This document shows, piece after piece, positions 1-8,527 of a stretch of DNA of 64,000 nucleotides. The stretch is from Bacteroides sp. (GTDB taxonomy: Bacteria > Bacteroidota > Bacteroidia > Bacteroidales > Bacteroidaceae). Under the pieces are notes generated by a model that searched no databases, was not told where the DNA came from, and saw nothing but the letters and a program-made list of their open reading frames with translations. The stretch covers positions 268,484 to 332,483 of the forward strand of contig NZ_JAQVBV010000002.1 of assembly GCF_028690125.1 (NCBI RefSeq), written 5' to 3'. The translations under genes and the position numbers were made by a program. Within the stretch, counting starts at the first letter, position 1. The number at the start of each line of letters is the position of its first letter.

Positions 1-1887
1 AAAAACACATTTCTTGTTTTAGGTTTCTTAAGCATGGCTTTGGCTTCGTGTACAAGCGAAGAAGAAGTAGTTCAAGAAAACAGCAATAAGGAAGTAAAAA
101 TGATCGTGAAAGCTACACGTGAAAGCTTTGTTGAAACGCGTACAGCTCATGAGGAAAAAGATGGTAACATCAAAACGACTTGGATCGACGGTGATCAACT
201 ACTCGTCACAAATAGTCAAGGTAAACCACTTGGAGTGATCACACTTGCTGAAGGTGCAGGAACAAAAGATGGACAATTCGAAGGTGTTTTAACGGGTATA
301 GGAAGTGATGGCACATATAACCTAAATTACTTTTATTTCGGTAAGGCTATCGCTGCTCCTGCAGAATTTGATGGAAATATGGACTTCTCCACACAAAAGG
401 GATTGTTTACAAACCTCGCCGATTACGATGTCTTCTCATCAAGTATAAATGTTGAAGTGAAAGACGGAGAGTCCTACGTTGATAATATTGGTTTGCAACG
501 TAACTTCCTCTTTGCCCACTTTGCTCTCAATTTGCCTGATGGCGTTATTATTAAAGATGAAGTTGTTACCATTTCGGGTGACAACCTCAAGAATAAAGTC
601 GCATTCAGTTTTTCGAGTAGTGCTTATACTGCTTCGGACGGTTCTATTACAGTGACAAATTCTAATGGAGACTTCTACATCAATCTCATTCCCGCCGAAC
701 AGGTCGCTCTCAATTTCAGTGTTACTATTGCCGACGTTGAATACACCGGCTTACTTACATCCGTGAATTTAAATCGAAATGCTTTTATCCGAAAAGCGGA
801 TAAATTAGGTATTCCAGTACAAATGACACCAACAGAAGAACCCGAAAAACCTAATAATCCCGGAAACACTGGTAGTTGGGGAGGAGATGACTTTGCCGTA
901 GCATATACTACTGGAACATTAACAAAGGTGGCTAATGCAGATGGCTGGACAACTAATGTAGATATATATAGCAATGGTGGCTTTGGGACTCAAATTACAT
1001 ATACAAGCAATGGAATCAAGAATAACCTTCTTACTTCTAATGGTGGAACTGCCTTCTTCTTTCAATGGGGACGTTGGTTGGGATTCCCTTCTACATGCGG
1101 CAGAACAAAATTTAATAGTGGCGGATCTATCTCAGGCAATTATCCCAATGATTCTCAATATCTTGCAGGTGTAAATATCTATAACACCAAATTAGGATAT
1201 ACTTTTAATAATGGATTGGTGCCTGCTTACGGAGCTTGTTATATGGGTAATAGTAGTTGGACCAAACAACGAGCTTTAAACAGTTCAATCATGTTTGGTA
1301 TGGTTCAGAGTAATGGTGCTAAATTTTTGGACTATATAGGTACAAATGAGCAATGCACATGGAATGATCGTAGCGGCAATCCATGTCCTGATGGATATCG
1401 TATACCTACAGCAGACGAATTGTCAGCATTTATACCTTCTGGAACTGATCAGATAAATGAAAGTTATGCAGAAATTAAAACTGTTAATGGTACAAAATAC
1501 GCAATGGAATGGAAAGTAAATACAAGCAACAGTCTTCCATGTGTTGAAATTAGATCTGTGAGAACCTTTGCCACTACAGTTGCAGTAGGTGATGCAATTT
1601 TCAATAATGCCAAAATAGTGAAATTGTATGCGTACGGTTATTTAAACAACCAAGCTACACTCTCTAATAGTGGAACCATCGGAGTATATTGGTCTTGCGA
1701 ATCTGGTACAGCAAGCAGTCAAACTGGGAACGGTGGCAAATATCTTGAAATAGACTTTAATAACAAAACAGCCGTTATGAGTATAAGTGTTGCAGACCGT
1801 TGTTTCGGTGCTTGCATATTACCTATCAAAGACACCACTTCCAAAGCAGCTTCCCTTACTCCTTGGTTACCGCTATCAGGTCTCTGA
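1..1887 (+). CDS. fimbrillin-like surface lipoprotein (5' end outside window)
   Basis: The frame is already open at base 1 and reads KNTFLVLGFLSMALASC, the end of a lipoprotein signal peptide with lipobox LASC, so the true start lies upstream of the window and the first in-frame ATG (base 34) is internal. The mature N-terminal part has the TR-(T)..W..GD pattern seen in Bacteroides fimbrillin/FimB-Mfa-like proteins (TRTAHEEKDGN... WIDGDQLL). A Pro-rich linker (EEPEKPNNPGNTG) leads to a C-terminal half containing CPDGYRIPTADEL near residue 450, the hallmark of the Fibrobacter-succinogenes-major-paralogous (FISUMP) type domain. It is probably an exported, lipid-anchored surface or pilus-associated protein. 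The extreme C-terminus (after FGACILPI) does not look like the usual end of that domain, so a late frameshift is possible. Confidence 0.7.
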   Translation, partial: KNTFLVLGFLSMALASCTSEEEVVQENSNKEVKMIVKATRESFVETRTAHEEKDGNIKTTWIDGDQLLVTNSQGKPLGVITLAEGAGTKDGQFEGVLTGIGSDGTYNLNYFYFGKAIAAPAEFDGNMDFSTQKGLFTNLADYDVFSSSINVEVKDGESYVDNIGLQRNFLFAHFALNLPDGVIIKDEVVTISGDNLKNKVAFSFSSSAYTASDGSITVTNSNGDFYINLIPAEQVALNFSVTIADVEYTGLLTSVNLNRNAFIRKADKLGIPVQMTPTEEPEKPNNPGNTGSWGGDDFAVAYTTGTLTKVANADGWTTNVDIYSNGGFGTQITYTSNGIKNNLLTSNGGTAFFFQWGRWLGFPSTCGRTKFNSGGSISGNYPNDSQYLAGVNIYNTKLGYTFNNGLVPAYGACYMGNSSWTKQRALNSSIMFGMVQSNGAKFLDYIGTNEQCTWNDRSGNPCPDGYRIPTADELSAFIPSGTDQINESYAEIKTVNGTKYAMEWKVNTSNSLPCVEIRSVRTFATTVAVGDAIFNNAKIVKLYAYGYLNNQATLSNSGTIGVYWSCESGTASSQTGNGGKYLEIDFNNKTAVMSISVADRCFGACILPIKDTTSKAASLTPWLPLSGL

Positions 1888-1923
1888 CAACCCAAAATAC
1901 AGGTTTGCAGTAACCCTATTATT

Positions 1924-1954
1924 AGTACAGGCAAGCATTTGTCTTGCTTGTACT
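1924..1954. terminator. hairpin between convergent genes
   Basis: Arms 1924-1935 (AGTACAGGCAAG) and 1943-1954 (CTTGCTTGTACT) pair over 12 positions, 11 Watson-Crick plus one G-T, around a 7-base loop. It sits between the convergent lipoprotein and DUF5686 genes. There is no clear T-tract on either side, so a termination role is inferred from position only. Confidence 0.45.
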
Positions 1955-2051
1955 AACTAATAGAATCAAGGATATTAGTATATTATATTCAAGTACTTGC
2001 TCATAAAGGACTTTAGATCCTTTCAATAGACCGAACCAAAATGTATTAACA

Positions 2052-4241
2052 CTATCTATTAAACAACTCAAATGTGAATTTGCATCCTATCTGCTTAAAT
2101 TTCCAGTTCTCACTGCCTACAAACACTCCGACATCAAAAATATGTGTACCAATGCCATAACCTAATTCCAGATAAGGTTGGAGATGGGGAACAGAAAGTG
2201 CACTGATATAAATACGTTCATTTTGCACATAACGGGTATATTTCATCAGATGTTTCAGCACAAGGAAAGGGGCTTCATATGTGAAGTGCCCACGTACATA
2301 ACGACGGGAAGAGTTGTACCAACGACCATCGAGCAGCTGAAAAACTCCACCAATTTCATCGTTCCAACCAACCGGAAGATTCCGACGGGAAAAATTAGCA
2401 AAGTCTACGAAATACAACTCATTTTGATTCGTAAACATTCCGAATCCGAAACGATAATAAATATTTCTCATCAGTCCCAGACGGATTTGATGCTGCAAGT
2501 CAAATTCTACTTTTTCATACTCTCCTGTACTTTTAAATACCCCCTTCACTCCTCGTTCGTAATCAACCGAAAAAGTCGGATAGTCAGAACGGAGGTTGAT
2601 CTTTCGTTTACCATTCATATAATAGTAAAGATATGGTGTCCACTCCAAACGGAAACGAGGGGCAAAACTTATATAGGTATTTTTAAAACGTTCCATAAAT
2701 TCAGGAGGAGGCATCGGATAATTGCCGACGGTAACAAAACGGGTAGGTTGTACCGCTGTTCTCTTATGTGCCGAGAAACCGACGCTTATATCGAATCCGT
2801 TTACCACCTCAATGCTATGGCGAAAATTAAAATATAAGTCTTTAAAATAATCGAGATGAATTAAATCAAAATTGAAAATACTATCCGGCATAGCTTTCAA
2901 TTCATCCAACACTTTGCTACTATAAATTCGGTTACCATTACCTACATTCAGCCTGAAAAATCCACGTTTTTGAGGAAAATATTCAAAATCCGCATTCATG
3001 GACCAATAAAACTCTTTACGGGTAAAATTATATCCGAGTTTAGGCACAATACGGAGTACTTTATCACCACGGAAAAGGCGGTTATAACGAAAATCCTGCC
3101 TGTATGACAAACCATTACTTCCGCTATAACTGAACAACAGCGGATTGATAAACGGAGAGAAACGTACGCTTCCGATATTAGACAGATTAAATTTATAATC
3201 TTCCAACATCAAATCCCCCATTGTACCCCAAAATGCCTGGCTCTTTGATTTTCCTTGCTTGGCAACCGTATCTCTCCGGACCACATAATCCTTATACAGT
3301 TTCTTTTCTCCATCCGTCAAAGAAATAGGACGCAATACAGCAAAAGTAGATGCATCTGTTTTGTAAGCATTCGTATCACATTGCAAAGAGAATGATTCCG
3401 AAAGGTTATATTTATTCATCTTCTCCTTTTTTTCGGAGTCCTTTTCTTTCAGTTCAATGGATTTATAATCCAACGAAGCCGTATAGTTTCCATCTACCTT
3501 ATTACCGAGGAAATTAAAGCGAGCATCCAATTCATAATTTACAGGTAGAAATTCATCTTTCTTTCCCACTCCTCCCATCTGAATGTTGCAAGTAAAAGTA
3601 ATCAGTTCCGACCGACCGGAAAAACGGATTTCACGCACACTCCAACCATCACTGCTTACAATCATATATCCGCCTACCAACTGGTCACTCTTGGTCTTAG
3701 GAATAAAACGTATCCGATAATCAAAATTATTCGGATTGCCCATGATACTGTCTATCCGGTATCTGTAATATTTGCGGCCGTTTTTTGCCAAAGGCGATAA
3801 AAGACGCTCATCATTGAGCAAAGTAGACGAGTAAATATTCACATTAAAGTATTCCAACAAGCCCGGTAATCCCCTGTTTCCTCTTAAAGTTCCCTGAGAC
3901 GCTTTTACTTTCTGGTCGTAAATATTAGGAGCCGTGTAATGAAGATCACTATATGTTTCCAGTAAATATTCACGAACACCTTTCTGCAACCGAAACATAG
4001 AAGGCACATAGCGAAGAACAAAATTCTTCTTTTTGATATCCATCTTACCTTTGATATAAAGATTTGCTCGATAATCACTGACAATCGTTTCATAAGTGGG
4101 GGCCATGTTGATCACACACTCAACAATAGAATCTACAGAGATTCCTTGCCCACCAAACGGATTCACAAAATTACCCGCTGTTCCTTTTGATAAAAAAGAG
4201 AACAGGCATAGCATACATAGTATGAATATCTTACCTCTCAA
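2052..4241 (-). CDS. DUF5686 family outer-membrane protein
   Basis: A large secreted Bacteroidetes protein with an N-terminal domain of carboxypeptidase-regulatory/DUF5686 type, then a long C-terminal region rich in alternating aromatic/polar strands (RLEWTPYLYYYMNGKRKINL, YVRGHFTYEAPFLVL), consistent with an outer-membrane beta-barrel ending in FTFELFNR. The longest frame begins with TTG at 4271, but a -7 box lies on top of that codon, so I prefer the TTG at 4241. It follows an AGGAG motif by 9 bases and gives the signal peptide MRGKIFILCMLCLFSF, with 729 codons. ATG at 4214 is the other option. It is transcribed alone, convergent with the fimbrillin-like gene. Function is not known; the family assignment is by sequence recognition. 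Confidence 0.75.
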   Translation of the reverse strand: MRGKIFILCMLCLFSFLSKGTAGNFVNPFGGQGISVDSIVECVINMAPTYETIVSDYRANLYIKGKMDIKKKNFVLRYVPSMFRLQKGVREYLLETYSDLHYTAPNIYDQKVKASQGTLRGNRGLPGLLEYFNVNIYSSTLLNDERLLSPLAKNGRKYYRYRIDSIMGNPNNFDYRIRFIPKTKSDQLVGGYMIVSSDGWSVREIRFSGRSELITFTCNIQMGGVGKKDEFLPVNYELDARFNFLGNKVDGNYTASLDYKSIELKEKDSEKKEKMNKYNLSESFSLQCDTNAYKTDASTFAVLRPISLTDGEKKLYKDYVVRRDTVAKQGKSKSQAFWGTMGDLMLEDYKFNLSNIGSVRFSPFINPLLFSYSGSNGLSYRQDFRYNRLFRGDKVLRIVPKLGYNFTRKEFYWSMNADFEYFPQKRGFFRLNVGNGNRIYSSKVLDELKAMPDSIFNFDLIHLDYFKDLYFNFRHSIEVVNGFDISVGFSAHKRTAVQPTRFVTVGNYPMPPPEFMERFKNTYISFAPRFRLEWTPYLYYYMNGKRKINLRSDYPTFSVDYERGVKGVFKSTGEYEKVEFDLQHQIRLGLMRNIYYRFGFGMFTNQNELYFVDFANFSRRNLPVGWNDEIGGVFQLLDGRWYNSSRRYVRGHFTYEAPFLVLKHLMKYTRYVQNERIYISALSVPHLQPYLELGYGIGTHIFDVGVFVGSENWKFKQIGCKFTFELFNR

Positions 4242-4268
4242 TAGTCGTATCTCCTCGCATATGGGAAG

Positions 4269-4276
4269 CAAATATA
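4269..4276 (-). promoter_or_regulatory. -7 box TATATTTG for the DUF5686 gene
   Basis: CAAATATA on the + strand is TATATTTG on the - strand, a match to the Bacteroides TAnnTTTG -7 consensus, about 28 bases ahead of the preferred TTG start. Confidence 0.6.
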
Positions 4277-4748
4277 GAAAAGAATATTGAAAAATAACGG
4301 AATCCAGTACTAAAAAGAGTTATTGCATAGATGCTCTAATTACACCTTGAGTTCGTGCCAACATATGACAATCATTCATTCTTCGGACTGACAATTCTAA
4401 TACTTCCCATGAGGATTCATGCCAAAACAATCACCGGATCACAATTTGGCGTCAGTACGATCTTCAATTCTTATTAAGACACTTTCATTAAATAATTATA
4501 AGAAATTATTTTTCACATTTGATATCTCATACTTTCAAGTTTCTTATAGGTAAGTTCAGATATTCAATATATATATAATTGAAAGATCCCTTTACGAATA
4601 ACAATCTCCGCAAGCCTCATGTTGTGATCGGGCAACTTTAAATGAATAGATCTTTCCATTCGCATCCGCATAGGGGTAGTTCTCTAAAAAAACAAACTAT
4701 TTTTCAAATTACCCCCTATAAAAGAGGGGTACTTTCAGAAAAAACATA
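4277..4748. other. gene-free spacer before glnN
   Basis: AT-rich spacer between divergent genes. I find no convincing small ORF, repeat or structured RNA. It presumably holds upstream control sequences for glnN; none is recognisable by eye. Confidence 0.4.
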
Positions 4749-4756
4749 TAATTTTG
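4749..4756 (+). promoter_or_regulatory. -7 box TAATTTTG for glnN
   Basis: It matches TAnnTTTG and lies 31 bases before the ATG at 4787. Because it covers the TTG at 4754, that upstream codon cannot be the translation start. Confidence 0.65.
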
Positions 4757-4786
4757 CACCATCAACCGATAAAAGTTAGACTATTT

Positions 4787-6976
4787 ATGTCCAAAATGAG
4801 ATTTTTCGCTTTACAAGAACTTTCTAATCGAAAAGTTCTGGAAGTAACTGCCCCTTCCAACAAACTCTCTGATTATTATGGTAGCCATGTGTTCGATCGC
4901 AAGAAGATGCAAGAGTATCTTCCGAAAGAAGCCTACAGAGCGGTAATCGATGCCATGGAAAAAAGCACCCCCATAAGCCGGGAAGTAGCAGACCTGATTG
5001 CCAATGGCATGAAGAGTTGGGCTAAATCACTCAATGTGACTCATTACACGCACTGGTTCCAACCCCTGACAGATGGTACAGCCGAAAAGCACGATGGCTT
5101 CATTGAGTTCAGTGAAGAAGGTGGTGTTATTGAACGTTTTTCGGGCAAACTGCTTATACAGCAAGAACCGGATGCTTCTTCTTTTCCGAATGGTGGTATC
5201 CGCAACACCTTCGAAGCCCGTGGATATACAGCATGGGATGTTTCCTCTCCTGCATTTGTAGTAGACACGACTCTTTGTATCCCGACTATTTTTATTTCTT
5301 ATACAGGCGAAGCACTCGACTACAAAACTCCTTTGCTAAAAGCTCTCGCAGCAGTAGACAAAGCAGCTACAGAAGTTTGCCAATTATTTGACAAAAACAT
5401 AACGCGTGTATATACAAATCTGGGATGGGAACAGGAGTATTTTCTCGTGGACTCTTCTTTATATAATGCACGCCCCGATCTTTGCCTGACCGGAAGAACA
5501 TTGATGGGACATTCGTCAGCTAAAGACCAACAGTTGGAAGATCATTATTTCGGTTCAATTCCTCCCCGCGTCACTGCTTTTATGAAGGAGCTTGAAATAG
5601 AATGTCACAAACTGGGAATACCTGCAAAAACCCGTCACAACGAAGTAGCCCCGAATCAATTTGAGTTGGCTCCTATCTTCGAAAACTGTAACTTAGCAAA
5701 CGATCATAACCAACTTGTTATGGACTTGATGAAACGTATCGCCCGCAAACATCATTTCAATGTATTGCTGCACGAAAAGCCATACAGCGGTGTGAACGGT
5801 TCCGGCAAACATAATAACTGGTCACTTTGTACCGACACAGGCATCAACTTGTTTGCTCCAGGCAAGAATCCGAAAGGAAATATGTTATTCCTCACGTTCC
5901 TGGTAAACGCGCTGATGATGGTATATAAGAATCAAGATCTACTACGTGCGTCTATCATGAGCGCCAATAATAGTTATCGTTTGGGTGCTAACGAAGCTCC
6001 TCCGGCTATCCTCTCATGCTTCTTGGGAAAACAACTTTCAGCTACCTTAGACGAAATAGTCCGCCAAGTAGGAAATGACAAAATGACCCCGGAAGAGAAA
6101 ACGACATTAAAACTAGGCATTGGGCGTATACCTGAAATTCTACTCGACACCACCGATCGTAACCGTACCTCTCCTTTCGCCTTTACCGGAAACCGCTTCG
6201 AATTCCGTGCGGCAGGCTCTTCTTCAAACTGCGCCGCCTCGATGATCGCCATCAATGCGGCTATGGCAAATCAGTTGAATGAATTTCGTGCTTCAGTAGA
6301 GAAATTAATGGAAGAAGGAGTAGGCAAAGATGAAGCAATCTTCCGTTTGCTAAAAGAAACAATTATCGCTTCCGAGCCTATTCGCTTTGAAGGTGACGGC
6401 TATTCGGAAGAATGGAGACAGGAAGCCGCCCGTCGGGGACTGACCAATATCTGCCACGTACCCGAAGCTCTGATGCACTATGTAGATAATCAATCCAAAG
6501 CCGTTCTCATCGGTGAACGTATCTTCAATGAAACGGAATTAAATTGCCGTCTGGAAGTAGAATTGGAGAAATATACAATGAAAGTACAGATAGAGGGACG
6601 TGTACTTGGTGACCTTGCCATCAACCACATCGTTCCGACAGCCGTCACCTACCAAAATCGCCTGTTAGAGAATCTTAGAGGACTGAAAGAAATCTTCTCT
6701 CCTGAAGAATATGAAGTATTAAGTGCCGACCGCAAAGAATTGATCCGTGAAATCTCCCACCGTGTTACTGCCATTAAAGTATTGGTACATGATATGACTG
6801 AAGCACGAAAAGTTGCCAACCATAAAGAGAACTACAAGGAAAAAGCATTTGAATATGAAGAAAAGGTACGTCCGTACCTCGACAAAATTCGCGATCACAT
6901 CGACCATCTCGAAATGGAAGTGGATGATGAAATATGGCCTCTACCTAAGTATAGGGAACTTCTGTTCACTAAATAA
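4787..6976 (+). CDS. glnN: glutamine synthetase type III
   Basis: ATP-dependent amidation of glutamate to glutamine in ammonium assimilation; the GSIII class is characteristic of Bacteroides. Starting at the ATG at 4787 (MSKMRFFALQELSNRK) the protein is 729 residues, the length known for the Bacteroides fragilis enzyme. GSIII hallmarks are visible: the long N-terminal domain with THYTHWFQPLTDGTAEKHDG, the ligand-binding stretch KPYSGVNGSGKHNNW near residue 345, and NRTSPFAFTGNRFEFRAAGS near residue 460. The C-terminal region is helical and charged. It is monocistronic, flanked by a promoter and a strong terminator. No other nitrogen gene adjoins it. Confidence 0.97.
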   Translation: MSKMRFFALQELSNRKVLEVTAPSNKLSDYYGSHVFDRKKMQEYLPKEAYRAVIDAMEKSTPISREVADLIANGMKSWAKSLNVTHYTHWFQPLTDGTAEKHDGFIEFSEEGGVIERFSGKLLIQQEPDASSFPNGGIRNTFEARGYTAWDVSSPAFVVDTTLCIPTIFISYTGEALDYKTPLLKALAAVDKAATEVCQLFDKNITRVYTNLGWEQEYFLVDSSLYNARPDLCLTGRTLMGHSSAKDQQLEDHYFGSIPPRVTAFMKELEIECHKLGIPAKTRHNEVAPNQFELAPIFENCNLANDHNQLVMDLMKRIARKHHFNVLLHEKPYSGVNGSGKHNNWSLCTDTGINLFAPGKNPKGNMLFLTFLVNALMMVYKNQDLLRASIMSANNSYRLGANEAPPAILSCFLGKQLSATLDEIVRQVGNDKMTPEEKTTLKLGIGRIPEILLDTTDRNRTSPFAFTGNRFEFRAAGSSSNCAASMIAINAAMANQLNEFRASVEKLMEEGVGKDEAIFRLLKETIIASEPIRFEGDGYSEEWRQEAARRGLTNICHVPEALMHYVDNQSKAVLIGERIFNETELNCRLEVELEKYTMKVQIEGRVLGDLAINHIVPTAVTYQNRLLENLRGLKEIFSPEEYEVLSADRKELIREISHRVTAIKVLVHDMTEARKVANHKENYKEKAFEYEEKVRPYLDKIRDHIDHLEMEVDDEIWPLPKYRELLFTK

Positions 6977-6997
6977 GTAAACAAGAAAGAACAAAAT

Positions 6998-7037
6998 AAG
7001 ATTGCACGAAAGAGGGTTCTTTTGTGCAATCTTTTTA
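6998..7037 (+). terminator. rho-independent terminator of glnN
   Basis: Arms AAGATTGCAC...(6998-7013) and the complementary segment ending GTGCAATCTT (about 7017-7033) form a stem of roughly 16 bp followed by TTTA, 21 bases after the glnN stop. Confidence 0.8.
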
Positions 7038-7068
7038 TAGATTCGTTCATTTTCTCATTTTTTCTTTC

Positions 7069-7076
7069 TACTTTTG
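7069..7076 (+). promoter_or_regulatory. -7 box TACTTTTG for the Crp/Fnr gene
   Basis: Matches TAnnTTTG, 28 bases before the ATG at 7105, just after the glnN terminator. Confidence 0.6.
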
Positions 7077-7104
7077 TGCTGTATAACACAGTTTTGTAGC
7101 ACCA

Positions 7105-7806
7105 ATGGTAAAAATAAACATATCAGACATCAATATTTCGGATCCTTTGTCCGATTTGTTAGCTCCTTTGAATAATGAGCAGAAGGAGTTTCTGATGAAC
7201 AATTACATAATACAGACCTACAAAAAAAACGAAACCATCTATTGCGAAGGAGAAGCACCCACCCACTTGATGTGTCTCATTAGTGGTAAAGTCAAAATCT
7301 ATAAGGATGGTGTAGGAGGTAGAAGCCAGATCATTCGCATGATCAAACCGAGAGAGTATTTTGCCTACCGCGCTTACTTCGCCAAAGAAGACTTCGTAAC
7401 TGCCGCAGCTGCTTTCGAGCCTTCAATTATCTGTCTGATCCCCATGAGTGCCATTACTACTTTAGTCTCCCAGAACAACGATCTGGCAATGTTCTTTATT
7501 CGCCAACTTTCTATTGATTTAGGTATTGCGGATGAACGTACGGTCAATCTGACTCAAAAGCATATTCGCGGACGACTTGCAGAATCTCTGCTCTTCCTGA
7601 AAGAAAGTTATGGTTTGGAAGAAGACGGTTCTACTTTAAGTATTTATCTTTCACGTGAAGACCTTGCAAATCTGTCCAACATGACTACATCAAATGCCAT
7701 CCGTACCCTTTCTCAATTTGCTACGGAACGACTGATCACCATTGACGGAAGGAAAGTCAAGATCATTGAAGAGGAAAAACTCAAGAAAATAAGTAAGATT
7801 GGATAA
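7105..7806 (+). CDS. Crp/Fnr family transcriptional regulator
   Basis: 233 residues. Residues about 25-145 form a cyclic-nucleotide-binding-type beta-roll (PTHLMCLISGKVKIYKDG, SQIIRMIKPREYFAYRAYFA). Residues about 165-225 form a winged helix-turn-helix (RLAESLLFLKESYG, LSREDLANLSNMTTSNAIRTLSQF). No Cys cluster of Fnr type is present, so it is unlikely to be an Fe-S oxygen sensor. It has its own promoter and is followed by a 1.2-kb gene-free region. The target genes and ligand cannot be told from the sequence. Confidence 0.9.
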   Translation: MVKINISDINISDPLSDLLAPLNNEQKEFLMNNYIIQTYKKNETIYCEGEAPTHLMCLISGKVKIYKDGVGGRSQIIRMIKPREYFAYRAYFAKEDFVTAAAAFEPSIICLIPMSAITTLVSQNNDLAMFFIRQLSIDLGIADERTVNLTQKHIRGRLAESLLFLKESYGLEEDGSTLSIYLSREDLANLSNMTTSNAIRTLSQFATERLITIDGRKVKIIEEEKLKKISKIG

Positions 7807-8032
7807 TATATTTTTTTCTCGGCCCTACTTACTTTAAACAGTGCTTATATACAGGAAATATTATCGTAGATATTAATATTAAACGTGGTAACAAAAAAGC
7901 TTTTAAAAAGCTATTTTGATGACTACTATCCTATTCCTTTGTACATTCGCAACCCACCACATCAACAATAGTTCATCTGCACCGTTTTGAATCAACCGAA
8001 ACATACTACACAATAAAAGATTTGCAGCAGTT
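7807..8032. other. gene-free spacer
   Basis: AT-rich sequence between the Crp/Fnr gene and the repeat element. I see no ORF, terminator with a T-tract, or promoter I would defend. Confidence 0.4.
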
Positions 8033-8051
8033 TTGCTCTCACGCCCTCACT
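8033..8051 (+). repeat. left terminal inverted repeat of the small element
   Basis: TTGCTCTCACGCCCTCACT. It pairs with 8509-8527 and resembles the left end of the large element at 56635. Confidence 0.7.
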
Positions 8052-8109
8052 CTATACTTGTATCCGCCTATTGATCGGCATTTCAGCAGTGAGAGCAACT
8101 GTTAGGGCA

Positions 8110-8137
8110 GAGTGAGAGCAACCATTTGCCCTCACTC
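8110..8137. repeat. left inner palindrome of the small element
   Basis: GAGTGAGAGCAA, four bases, then TTGCCCTCACTC: an imperfect inverted repeat with one mismatch, nearly identical to 56712-56739. A third AGTGAGAGCAACTGTT copy lies just upstream at 8089-8104. Confidence 0.75.
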
Positions 8138-8240
8138 AAGACAAATAGAGGAAACGATTAGCATATCTGACATTAAAGTCAGCTTCCTATTAATAAGATC
8201 ATACACCATTAAAACACTAATAACTAATTAAATACAAATG

Positions 8241-8328
8241 TCTACTATTGTTAGCTTATTTATTCACAGCCGTAAGCCTATTTGTTTACTATCGTAAGCC
8301 AATAAGCTCACAATTGTGAGCTATTAAT
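8241..8328 (+). repeat. four 22-bp direct repeats (iteron-like array)
   Basis: 15-base cores start at 8241 (TCTACTATTGTTAGC), 8263 (TTCACAGCCGTAAGC), 8285 (TTTACTATCGTAAGC) and 8307 (CTCACAATTGTGAGC), exactly 22 bp apart, so each falls on the same DNA face about two turns on. The consensus is a dyad, YTYAC-N4-GTRAGC; the last copy is part of a perfect 16-bp palindrome, GCTCACAATTGTGAGC. The same array recurs at 59003-59090. Such arrays are typical of multimeric protein binding at replication origins or operators. Confidence 0.8.
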
Positions 8329-8422
8329 AAATAAAGTAGACTAACAGAAAGAACATAAAGGGTTATCAATAAAAGTATCCTTGTTTAAAGCAAAACTTAC
8401 CTAAGATTGTCGATACGTTTAC

Positions 8423-8448
8423 AGTGAGAGCAAACGGTTGCTCTCACT
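8423..8448. repeat. perfect right inner palindrome of the small element
   Basis: AGTGAGAGCAA, loop ACGG, TTGCTCTCACT: a perfect 11-bp inverted repeat. It corresponds to the less perfect copy at 59803-59832. Confidence 0.8.
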
Positions 8449-8508
8449 CATCTCTAACACTTGCTCCACCTACTTAAAAATCTAATAAACAAGCAGATAC
8501 AAGCAAAA

Positions 8509-8527
8509 AGTGAGAGCGTGATAGCAA
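8509..8527 (+). repeat. right terminal inverted repeat of the small element
   Basis: AGTGAGAGCGTGATAGCAA, the inverted partner of 8033-8051 and similar to 59890-59908. Confidence 0.7.

Larger units (their letters stand above)
8033..8527 (+). mobile_element. 495-bp MITE-like derivative of the VirE/HU element
   Basis: It is bounded by 19-bp inverted repeats, TTGCTCTCACGCCCTCACT (8033-8051) and AGTGAGAGCGTGATAGCAA (8509-8527), which agree at 17 of 19 positions when one is reverse complemented. Inside come an imperfect palindrome (8110-8137), four direct repeats spaced exactly 22 bp (8241-8328) and a perfect palindrome (8423-8448). Order, orientation and sequence type match those of the 3.27-kb element at 56635-59908, but there is no room for either of its two genes. 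I infer an internally deleted, non-autonomous copy. No target-site duplication is evident. The link between the two loci is seen directly; mobility is inferred. Confidence 0.75.

Noticed and set aside
2178..2837. Rightward 219-codon frame opposite the DUF5686 gene
   Set aside because: Antisense shadow inside the barrel-coding region, no promoter or ribosome site.
8033..8527. Repeated GTGAGAGC motifs as a CRISPR array
   Set aside because: Copies are in both orientations with unequal spacing, there are no equal-length unique spacers, and there are no cas genes. The 22-bp array has spacers of only about 7 bases.
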